Shown in pieces: positions 16,001-22,732 of a stretch of 64,000 nucleotides of DNA. The position numbers were made by a program, and so were the translations under genes. Every line of letters starts with the position of its first letter. Positions within the stretch are counted from its first letter, which is position 1. The stretch lies in the NCBI GenBank assembly GCA_910588205.1, contig CAJUQK010000005.1, positions 1-64,000 on the forward strand. The letters are read 5' to 3'. Below the pieces are notes generated by a model. That model searched no databases. It saw only the letters and a program-made list of their open reading frames with translations, and was not told where the DNA came from. This DNA comes from an uncultured Eggerthellaceae bacterium. Its GTDB lineage: Bacteria; Actinomycetota; Coriobacteriia; Coriobacteriales; Eggerthellaceae.

Positions 16001-17581
16001 TTATTCGAATTCGGGGAGGTTGTCTACATCCAGGCGTGGGAAGAGCGGGTCTCCCACCTCGATGGGATTGCCTGCGGGCAGCTGGCCCCAAGCACTTGCG
16101 GCTTGGATGTCCTCGATAGCCTGGATATCCCCCAACCCCAGCCTGCGGTAGACCTCAGCGGAGGTGTTTGGTGCAAAGGGAGCCATATAGAGGGCTATCA
16201 CGCGGATGGCCTCCAAGAGGTTGTACATCACGCAGGATAGCTCATCGGCCTTATCCGGATCCTTCGCCAGCTTGAAGGGCTCCGTCTCTTCGATGTAGCG
16301 GTTCGCCCGTGCTGCCAATTCCTGAACAGCAGCAGCCGCCGCCGTGAAATCCACATCGACCATGGCGGCGTCGTACTTTCCATAGAGCGCTTCTGCCAGA
16401 GGACGCAGCGGATTCTCACAGGCCCCTTCGTACGGAGTGGGCACCTGACCATCGAAGTACTTCTTCGTCATGTTCATGACACGACTCACCAGGTTGCCCC
16501 AAGTGTTCGCCAGCTCATTGTTGTAGACCTGCACCATGCGCTCCATGGAGATGGCGCCGTCGGCACCGAACTGCACATCGGACATAAAGTAGTAGCGATA
16601 GGCATCCACGCCGAAGATGGAAACCAGATCAGCAGGCTTCAAAGCATTGCCCTTACTCTTGGACATCTTCTCGCCCTTAGTGAGCAGGAAGCCGTGGCCG
16701 AATACCCGGTAGGGCACATCCATTCCTGCCGCCATCAACATGGCAGGCCAGATGACGCAGTGGAAGCGGATGATGTCCTTGCCCACGAAGTGGTACTGCA
16801 TGGGCCAGCGGACCTCGAATTCGCCTGCGCGCTCTTCGCTGCCATAGCCGATGCCCGTGAGGTAGGCTAGGAGCGCATCAGCCCATACATAGGCCACATG
16901 ACCCTCGTCAAAGGGCAGCGGGACGCCCCAGTCGAACGTGGAGCGGCTGATGGAGAGGTCTTTGAGGCCACGGCTCACAAAGGAGACGATCTCATTGCGG
17001 CGCGTCTCGGGCATGATGAAATCCGGATGCGCCGCATAGAAGTCAAGGAGCGGCTGCTGGAATTCGGATAGTTTGAAGAACCAGTTCTCTTCACCCGAAG
17101 CCATGAGCTGCACCGGACGCTTGCAATCGGGGCAGACGAGGTGCCCGTCCTCGTTCTTCTCAAGATCGGATTCGGCATAGTAGGTCTCTTCGTGGACGCA
17201 GTACCAACCTTCGTAAGCCCCCTTGTACAGGTACCCCTTGTCGTAGAGCTTCTGCCAGAACTGCTGCACGGTGAGCGCATGACGCGGTTCGGTGGTGCGA
17301 ACGAAATCCGTGTACTGGATATCCAACGCCTCCCAGGCATCCCGGAAGGCCGGTTCCATGGAGTCACACCAAGCTTGCGGCTCCATGCCATGATCCGCAG
17401 CCGTATCCGCCACCTTCTGACCATGTTCATCCATGCCCGTGACCAGTGCTACGTCTTTGCCGTTGGCGCGCTGGTAGCGCGTGACCGTATCAGCAGCGAT
17501 GGTGGTGTACGCTGTTCCTAGATGAGGAGCGGCATTCACATAGTAGATGGGCGTAGTGACCGAATAGGTTTCCTTGGGCAT
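16001..17581 (-). CDS. metG: Methionyl-tRNA synthetase
   Basis: A 526-residue class I synthetase charging tRNA-Met. The class I signature is PHLGTAYT (HIGH-type) near residue 18, with the zinc-binding knob CPDCKRP and KMSKSKGN in the C-terminal part of the catalytic domain, followed by the anticodon-binding helix domain. The start at 17581 follows from alignment of TYSVTTPIYYVNAAP with the family N-terminus. It lacks the C-terminal tRNA-binding dimerisation domain found in longer MetG proteins, a normal variant. Confidence 0.96.
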   Translation of the reverse strand: MPKETYSVTTPIYYVNAAPHLGTAYTTIAADTVTRYQRANGKDVALVTGMDEHGQKVADTAADHGMEPQAWCDSMEPAFRDAWEALDIQYTDFVRTTEPRHALTVQQFWQKLYDKGYLYKGAYEGWYCVHEETYYAESDLEKNEDGHLVCPDCKRPVQLMASGEENWFFKLSEFQQPLLDFYAAHPDFIMPETRRNEIVSFVSRGLKDLSISRSTFDWGVPLPFDEGHVAYVWADALLAYLTGIGYGSEERAGEFEVRWPMQYHFVGKDIIRFHCVIWPAMLMAAGMDVPYRVFGHGFLLTKGEKMSKSKGNALKPADLVSIFGVDAYRYYFMSDVQFGADGAISMERMVQVYNNELANTWGNLVSRVMNMTKKYFDGQVPTPYEGACENPLRPLAEALYGKYDAAMVDVDFTAAAAAVQELAARANRYIEETEPFKLAKDPDKADELSCVMYNLLEAIRVIALYMAPFAPNTSAEVYRRLGLGDIQAIEDIQAASAWGQLPAGNPIEVGDPLFPRLDVDNLPEFE

Positions 17582-17706
17582 GACCTCTCCTGATGCGTGA
17601 CTTCCGTGCTTTCGAATGCTTGAAGATTCTAGCACGGTACGCTCAAGGGGTGCGTCCAACTCAAGGGTCAGGCTTTTGCTAGCTCTTGGCCTAATCTTTC
17701 AGTCAC

Positions 17707-17922
17707 TCATACTTTGATGAGCGCCTGCCTGCTGATGCCATACCTATTGGCTTCCCGGTCAAGCGAATCCACGATCCATTCTGGAAAATCGACATTGACC
17801 CGCTTAGGGCTCGTATCCAGCGGAGGATTCATCCCCAATGAGGTCATATCAATATAAGGGGTGATATCTTCCCCCGTGTCGAATAGCCTATCGAATTCTT
17901 CGGTTGTTATAGGCTTGGTCAT
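17707..17922 (-). CDS. BrnA-like antitoxin
   Basis: A 71-residue protein with an N-terminal acidic toxin-wrapping region (TTEEFDRLFDTGEDITPYID) and a C-terminal ribbon-helix-helix (RVNVDFPEWIVDSLDREANRYGISRQALIKV). This order is that of BrnA/CopG-type antitoxins. It overlaps the 3' end of a frameshifted BrnT-like toxin remnant upstream, so the antitoxin is intact while the toxin is broken. Confidence 0.75.
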   Translation of the reverse strand: MTKPITTEEFDRLFDTGEDITPYIDMTSLGMNPPLDTSPKRVNVDFPEWIVDSLDREANRYGISRQALIKV

Positions 17923-18171
17923 AGTAGCTCCGCTCTTTCGTGGTTGACCTGCGGGCCGAAATGATCCTTATTACCTCTCCCCTGCAGGTGATCACGACCG
18001 ACCAATAGGCGCCATCAATCTTGCCAACCACTAATTCTCGTTTTCTCCTGCAATGAACTTAGTGCCCGCTGAAGCATGCCACCCTTCCCAAAGTTCCTGG
18101 ATATCATCGAGATCAATACCATGCTTGAAGAGATTGGAATCGCTTTTTCTCTTATCGTATTCAAAGTTCAT
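17888..18171 (-). pseudogene. BrnT-like toxin, frameshifted
   Basis: Starting at the ATG at 18171, the reverse strand encodes MNFEYDKRKSDSNLFKHGID with DDIQELWEGW, the typical BrnT N-terminus, then reaches a TAG at 18031-18033. From about 18045 a different frame continues as RKRELVVGKIDG, then the BrnT core RIISARRSTTKERSYY, running into the BrnA start. The two halves together match a complete BrnT ribonuclease toxin broken by one frameshift near 18035-18048. A CTATAG palindrome lies just upstream (18172-18184) as a possible operator. Confidence 0.7.
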
Positions 18172-18216
18172 CTATAGCCCTATAGGACAGTTTTATGCGA
18201 AAAATATACCTTTTGC

Positions 18217-18660
18217 TTAGATGTCCATAGCATCGTAGACATATCCCTCTTCTTCTAAGAGCTTCAATACGCCTTCCACATCCAAAGCCTTGATGGGGCT
18301 TCGTGCAGCTAGATCAACATCACGGGTGACGAAGCAGTCTGCCTTGATATGCTTGGATGCAGCCACAATGAGGTAATCTTCGATATCAGGCCAATCAGAC
18401 TCCAAGGCAGGCTTCAGGTCAGCGGCATAGGTACCGCACGGCAAGATGAACTCCAAGCTGGCAAGGAGCGCTTGCTTCACAGCAGGTTCTGAAGCGCTCT
18501 TGCGAAGAACATAGAAGGCATCCGCGAATGACTGGGTGTTCACCCACAGCTGCACATCCCCGAAGACAGAGGCTGCACAGAGCTTGCGGATAGGCTCAAC
18601 GTAAGGCTTGCGGCAAGCGATCAGATCAATGAGGATGTTCGTATCAAGCAAGAGCTTCAT
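18217..18660 (-). CDS. PIN-domain toxin (VapC-type)
   Basis: A 147-residue PIN-fold ribonuclease toxin. Acidic metal ligands are seen at the start (KLLLDTNILIDLI), centre and near the end (DIEDYLIVAASKHIKADCFVTRDVDL). The ATG at 18660 matches the family N-terminus, and the gene overlaps the antitoxin gene by 17 bases, the classical arrangement of toxin-antitoxin pairs. It probably cleaves RNA when free of its partner. Confidence 0.88.
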   Translation of the reverse strand: MKLLLDTNILIDLIACRKPYVEPIRKLCAASVFGDVQLWVNTQSFADAFYVLRKSASEPAVKQALLASLEFILPCGTYAADLKPALESDWPDIEDYLIVAASKHIKADCFVTRDVDLAARSPIKALDVEGVLKLLEEEGYVYDAMDI

Positions 18661-18952
18661 AGTGAACAGCCTTTGCCTCACGGATCAGAGACTTATCGTA
18701 AGAAACATCTGCGGGGATATCCAGATCAAGGCTGCACGCAGAGAGCTTTGCCCTGAGCGCTTGAAGCTGCTGCTTTGAGAGCTTCCGCTTCTGGGAGATA
18801 GGCCTTACCTGCTGGGGCAGAGCGCGTTCCTTGACCACATATTCATAGGCAGCCTTAATGAGCTCACTGGGCGTGACCCCCAGATCCTCAAGCTGAGCGC
18901 TTCCTTGATCGAAGAGCGCATCCGGGATACGCGCCGACACCATCTTGCTCAT
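18644..18952 (-). CDS. Ribbon-helix-helix antitoxin of the PIN toxin
   Basis: A 102-residue protein. Residues 1-45 resemble RelB/DinJ-type RHH domains (MVSARIPDALFDQ then GVTPSELIKAAYEYV); the basic and acidic tail would bind the PIN toxin encoded directly downstream with overlap. Upstream, at 18968-18983, the tandem motif CGTATGACGTATGACA overlaps a TATACT-like promoter and may be its autoregulatory operator. Confidence 0.82.
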   Translation of the reverse strand: MSKMVSARIPDALFDQGSAQLEDLGVTPSELIKAAYEYVVKERALPQQVRPISQKRKLSKQQLQALRAKLSACSLDLDIPADVSYDKSLIREAKAVHYEALA

Positions 18953-18967
18953 GACATCTCCTAAAAT

Positions 18968-18983
18968 CGTATGACGTATGACA
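18968..18983 (-). promoter_or_regulatory. Putative operator of the PIN toxin-antitoxin operon
   Basis: A direct repeat of CGTATGA (two copies) about 15-30 bases upstream of the antitoxin ATG, next to a TATACT -10 candidate on the reverse strand. RHH antitoxins often bind such tandem motifs. Position is the only support. Confidence 0.4.
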
Positions 18984-19020
18984 GTATAGAGAAGCTCCTT
19001 TTATAGAGCAAGAGGGATGA

Positions 19021-19050
19021 TAAAAAGAGCCGGACCTGAATCCGGCTCTT
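19021..19050 (-). terminator. Rho-independent terminator of the surface-protein gene
   Basis: On the reverse strand AAGAGCCGGA (19041-19050) pairs perfectly with TCCGGCTCTT (19025-19034), followed by further T residues. It lies 9 bases after the stop of the 487-residue surface protein. Confidence 0.9.
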
Positions 19051-19058
19051 CGAAGAAG

Positions 19059-20522
19059 CTAGCGAATGTGCAAGCCGCGCTTTCGGCTGCGCAGGTTCAA
19101 CATCGAATAACAGCCGATGCCTCCGGCCACAGAGATCAGACCGATAAGCCCCAGCAGAGGAACCTCATCCCCCGTTTGAGCCAGACCACTGCCCTCAGGC
19201 AGACCCCGGTCTTCCATGGCGAACCAAGACAGATCGGTCACGCTGAAGGTCACATAACCATCTTTGGCGATGGTGCGCGTGGTGGTGATGCTGCCATCCT
19301 GATGGCGGTGATAGATGAAGATCACATGACCGTTATAGGCCGGGTCAATGGGCATGGAGATGGCAAGGGTGCCGAAGCCGTCATGGACCTCTTGGCCATT
19401 CACCAGCAGGGTGGTCTCGAATACATCTCCAATACGATCACGGCCCATGGCCTGATTCAGATCATCGAAAGCAGGGCCAGAGGTGACCGGGTCAGTCTCT
19501 ACCTTCACGTCAGCCCCTTCGGGAATGTTAGGGCCATTGAGGTCACCGGACACCTTCACGCGGGTGTCTCCGATCACGTCAAGGGAGGCGAAGGTTGAGG
19601 TATCTGTATCCTCTACAGGGTTCTCGAAGACGCAGATGAGCGCTTTATCATTGAAATAAGCCAAGTCACCATTGACCGTTACAGGGAAGCTGACCGGAGT
19701 ACTCCTCATGTAATCGTTCGCACCCCCATAGAACCAACCCTTCATCTTCTGACCAAGCTTGAGATAGGGGCTGTTATTCTCTGTCCACTGCACTAGGGCA
19801 TTATCCTTGCCGATGACCGTTCCAGCTTTCGCCAGCATGTAGTACGTGCCATCGCCGTCGCCTTCGCCCGATGACACAACAGCCACAGCATAGGCGTCAA
19901 CCTTGTAAACGGGGTAGAACGTCGTATTGAAATTCGCAGAACTGCTGATGCCGCTATAGGAGCTCCACCCAGTATTGTAAGTATCTGTACAGAAATCCTT
20001 ATCAAGCATTTCAGATGTAATCTGCATTCTTGAAGTTGACCAGCCTACAAAAGAGCTAGGGATGTTCTGCTCATATTCGGTATAACTTGCAGCAGCACCG
20101 GTAGGGATCTGGTCAGAGGCAATGGCGGTACCCTTCTCCACCTGCACTTCCTTGATGCCGGTGGTCGTACCAGTGAAGGTATAGGTGACGGTATCCGTTG
20201 CCGCAGGAACCGTTTCCGCAGGGTCAGCTTCTGGTGTATCCGAAACAGCTGCGTCGTCAGTGGATTCGTCACTCTCCACAACATCAAGCATAGGATCGGT
20301 GACATCAGCAGCATCCGCATCTTGAACGTCATCAATGCCTTCCTCAGGAACCACCGTCTCATCAGGAGCTGGCGTGTCTGTCACCTCCATCTCAATGGGA
20401 AGCGATTCCTCTTCGTCTTGAGCGAACGCCAAGTAAGGCATTCCCATGCTGAAGGCCAGGGCGAAAGTGCAGATGACCGACACTACCCCATTCTTCAGCT
20501 TTGACCGTTTGCTTTGATGCAT
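19059..20522 (-). CDS. Sortase-anchored surface protein, LAQTG type
   Basis: A 487-residue secreted protein. A signal peptide covers about residues 1-34 (basic start, hydrophobic VVSVICTFALAF, AFAQD cleavage). An acidic, Thr-rich region follows to about residue 115, then folded Tyr/Gly-rich modules resembling InlB/MucBP-like beta repeats. The C-terminus has LAQTGDE, a hydrophobic helix and RSRKRG, the layout of a cell wall sorting signal with a variant LPXTG motif. No sortase gene is in the window. Ends at a strong terminator and stands alone. Confidence 0.82.
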   Translation of the reverse strand: MHQSKRSKLKNGVVSVICTFALAFSMGMPYLAFAQDEEESLPIEMEVTDTPAPDETVVPEEGIDDVQDADAADVTDPMLDVVESDESTDDAAVSDTPEADPAETVPAATDTVTYTFTGTTTGIKEVQVEKGTAIASDQIPTGAAASYTEYEQNIPSSFVGWSTSRMQITSEMLDKDFCTDTYNTGWSSYSGISSSANFNTTFYPVYKVDAYAVAVVSSGEGDGDGTYYMLAKAGTVIGKDNALVQWTENNSPYLKLGQKMKGWFYGGANDYMRSTPVSFPVTVNGDLAYFNDKALICVFENPVEDTDTSTFASLDVIGDTRVKVSGDLNGPNIPEGADVKVETDPVTSGPAFDDLNQAMGRDRIGDVFETTLLVNGQEVHDGFGTLAISMPIDPAYNGHVIFIYHRHQDGSITTTRTIAKDGYVTFSVTDLSWFAMEDRGLPEGSGLAQTGDEVPLLGLIGLISVAGGIGCYSMLNLRSRKRGLHIR

Positions 20523-20975
20523 AGATGCTCCTTTGCCATTACGGAACCATTGCCTCTTTCTGGAAGCCCAGAAAGACCGTGTAAAGAATGCCCCCGAGCC
20601 AATTTGTCAACGGGCTGGAGGGTGAAAATGAGCAGATGGCACGAGGAGTGCGGGTATCAAACCTGGATGCCCGTAGTGTCGGTTCAAGCCCAGCGCCTTG
20701 CGCTGTGGCTTAACCGACCTTACCCGGGTGAAGCTGAACGGACAACGGGGACGTAGGCTATTGTCCCGTTTTCCGTTGCTCTTCGCCGCCGCGATCAAAG
20801 ATTGCAATCGAGGAAGCGGGAGCGACGGCCTATGGTTAGGCGCCGCAGAAGAGTGACCGGGTTGGTTGATTAACCGGCGCACACTCTTAGGCGCGAAGCG
20901 CCCACCACTCACCCGGATGGGGCACCAACCCAAACGCGAAGCGATATCCACGCCGAAGGCGTGAGTAAAAGCAGA

Positions 20976-20998
20976 GGGGGACGCGATAAGCGTCCCCC
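20976..20998. repeat. Perfect 9 bp hairpin in the structured region
   Basis: GGGGGACGC (20976-20984) and GCGTCCCCC (20990-20998) with a 5-base loop GATAA. It is one of the chain of hairpins in the gene-free region. Confidence 0.85.
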
Positions 20999-21007
20999 GA
21001 TACACTT

Positions 21008-21067
21008 GGCGGCCGCGGAGAGCGGCCGCCCGCAGTGATGATGCGGGCCCGCAGGGCCCCATCATCA
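21008..21067. repeat. Two adjacent strong hairpins
   Basis: GGCGGCCGC (21008-21016) pairs with GCGGCCGCC (21022-21030). TGATGATG (21036-21043) with inner GGGCCC (21045-21050) pairs with GGGCCC (21054-21059) and CATCATCA (21060-21067). A T5 run follows at 21078-21082, so the second hairpin could be an imperfect terminator for + strand transcription. Confidence 0.8.
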
Positions 21068-21101
21068 GTGCGGCTGGTTTTTAGATGTTGCAGAGAAAGT
21101 A

Positions 21102-21213
21102 CGTCCCGCAAGGGGTTGAGGCCGATTCTGCAAGGCAAGAAAGACGTGGTAAGGTGCGAAGTACCACGTCTTTTCGCAGCCTGAAGCCAAGGCCGAACGC
21201 CCCTTGCGGGACG
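21102..21213. terminator. Nested 112-base palindrome with bidirectional terminator core
   Basis: Outer arms CGTCCCGCAAGGGG (21102-21115) and CCCCTTGCGGGACG (21200-21213) pair perfectly. Inner arms AAAGACGTGGTA (21140-21151) and TACCACGTCTTT (21162-21173) also pair perfectly and carry A-rich and T-rich flanks on both strands. The inner part can terminate the MATE gene (reverse strand) and any RNA coming from the left. Confidence 0.75.
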
Positions 21214-21234
21214 CATGAGGAATAGAGTTGCAAT

Positions 21235-22722
21235 TCATGCGGGCCGTATGGCACCTTTCGCCATGCGCTTCAAGCGGCGCATCTCCCAGAGGATGAACCC
21301 GATGGTGATTGAGATGGATACCGCATCAGAGATGGGATTGGCGAAATAGAGCGCATCCAATCCATCGAACTGCGGCGCGATAACAGGCAGGATATGGGGC
21401 AGGATGAACAGCAGCGGCACCAAGAAGATGATCTGACGGGTGAGCGTCAGGAAGATGGATTTCGCCGGTTGCCCCGTGGCCTGGAAGTAGTTGGACCCCA
21501 CGATCTGGAAACCCACCAGGGGGAATACGCAGAACTGCACTCGTAGGGCGAACGAGGTGAACTCCACCAGCGCCTCATGGGTGATGCCGAAGGCTCTCAC
21601 GATGGCTTCGGGGAATAGCATGATGATGAGCCACTCCACGAAGGCGATGGAGATCCCAAGGGCGATGCCCAACCAGAGGGTCTGTCTCACACGACCGATC
21701 AGCCGCGCTCCGTAGTTGTAGCCCAGCAAGGGCTGGATGGCGATGGCTGTACCTACGAGCGGCATGACCACGAACCCGGCAATGCGGTTGATGACCCCGA
21801 TGGATGCCAGGGCATCCACAGCACCTATGACGCTTAAAGCCCCATAGGTGATCAGCTGATAGTTCAACACGAAATTCACCACCGCCATGCCCGCTTGCAT
21901 GGCGAACGAAGGGAATCCGAAGGCCATGATGGTGCCAACGAAGCGCGGACGCAAAGCGAAATAGCGTTTGCGGATGCGCAAGGGCACATCCTTCGTGAAG
22001 AGGAAGTACCAGATCACTGCGATGGCCGAGCACGCCTGGCCCACCAGCGTAGCCAAGGCGCTGCCTACGACACCCCAGCCCAACACGAGCACGAAGAGGT
22101 AATTGAAGACAGTGGCCACCACCAGCCCGACCACCATGGTACCCAAGGCGCGATTAGGAGCTCCGCAGGTGCGGATGAAGTTGTTCACTCCCATGCCGAT
22201 GCTCTGAAGGATGAACCCGTAGCAAAGGATCTGCAGGAACGTCCGCGCATAGGGGCGCACCTCATCTGTAGCACTGGATATGGTGAGCAGCCCCTCCATG
22301 ACAGGCGGGAACGAGACCGCTATGGCTACGATCAGCCAGAGGATCACGCTCAAGGTGATGACGTTGCCCAAAGAGCGCTCCGCCCCCTCTTGATCCCCCG
22401 CGCCCAGCCGCAAGGCCGCAAGAGCATTGCCGCCATTGCCCACGAGCATCGCCAGCGCAATGAATACGATCATGGTGGGGTTGGCCACTGTAACGGCTGA
22501 GAGGCCTATCTCTCCCAGCGCATGGCCCAAGAACATGGAATCGATGATGTTATAAGAACCATTGACCAGCATCCCCACGATGGAGGGGGTGGCGAATTCA
22601 GCGATTAGCCTCGGAATGGAGGCCGTACCCATGCGCAGGACGCGCTCTCCTTCTTGAGCGCGCGAACCTGCACGGGAAGGCTGTCCTTGAGCCTCCCCTT
22701 CGTTTCGAATGTCCGTATCCAT
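21235..22722 (-). CDS. MATE-family multidrug/sodium exporter
   Basis: A 495-residue exporter with 12 predicted membrane helices. Recognised by FATPSIVGMLVNGSYNIIDSMFLGHALGEIGLSAV in helix 1-2, GNGGNALAALRLGAGD, VNNFIRTCGAPNRA, and the second-half repeat with PLLGYNYGA and SNYFQATGQP. The ATG at 22722 is the first in-frame start after the ppk1 stop (22733); longer forms would lie inside ppk1. About 45 charged residues precede the first helix. It is probably co-transcribed with ppk1 and ends near the nested palindrome. Confidence 0.92.
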   Translation of the reverse strand: MDTDIRNEGEAQGQPSRAGSRAQEGERVLRMGTASIPRLIAEFATPSIVGMLVNGSYNIIDSMFLGHALGEIGLSAVTVANPTMIVFIALAMLVGNGGNALAALRLGAGDQEGAERSLGNVITLSVILWLIVAIAVSFPPVMEGLLTISSATDEVRPYARTFLQILCYGFILQSIGMGVNNFIRTCGAPNRALGTMVVGLVVATVFNYLFVLVLGWGVVGSALATLVGQACSAIAVIWYFLFTKDVPLRIRKRYFALRPRFVGTIMAFGFPSFAMQAGMAVVNFVLNYQLITYGALSVIGAVDALASIGVINRIAGFVVMPLVGTAIAIQPLLGYNYGARLIGRVRQTLWLGIALGISIAFVEWLIIMLFPEAIVRAFGITHEALVEFTSFALRVQFCVFPLVGFQIVGSNYFQATGQPAKSIFLTLTRQIIFLVPLLFILPHILPVIAPQFDGLDALYFANPISDAVSISITIGFILWEMRRLKRMAKGAIRPA

Positions 22723-22732
22723 GCAACCTAGC

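Larger units (their letters stand above)
20556..21213 (+). ncRNA. Candidate large structured RNA, or dense inverted-repeat region
   Basis: About 650 bases without a plausible gene hold at least eleven consecutive hairpins: 20556-20575, 20651-20673, 20678-20718 (18 pairs), 20737-20777, 20851-20886, 20890-20902, 20949-20963, 20976-20998 (9 bp), 21008-21030 (9 bp), 21036-21067 (two-tier) and 21102-21213 (14 bp outer, 12 bp inner). In 20651-20673 the pair 20655-20669 is G-U only if the + strand is transcribed, giving a slight strand hint. The last hairpin resembles a terminator. No known RNA family was recognised (not tmRNA, 6S or SRP RNA). A cluster of palindromic repeats is the main alternative. 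Confidence 0.45.

Noticed and set aside
20607..21065. Reverse-strand frame of 152 codons across the hairpin region
   Set aside because: Composition is Arg/Ser/Pro-rich as expected from stem sequences, it has no ribosome binding site, and it cuts through perfect inverted repeats.
20556..21213. tmRNA, 6S RNA, SRP RNA, group I/II intron or retron
   Set aside because: No tRNA-like ends, no tag peptide, no SRP Alu/S domain motif, no intron core or reverse transcriptase nearby. Hence left as an unassigned structured region.
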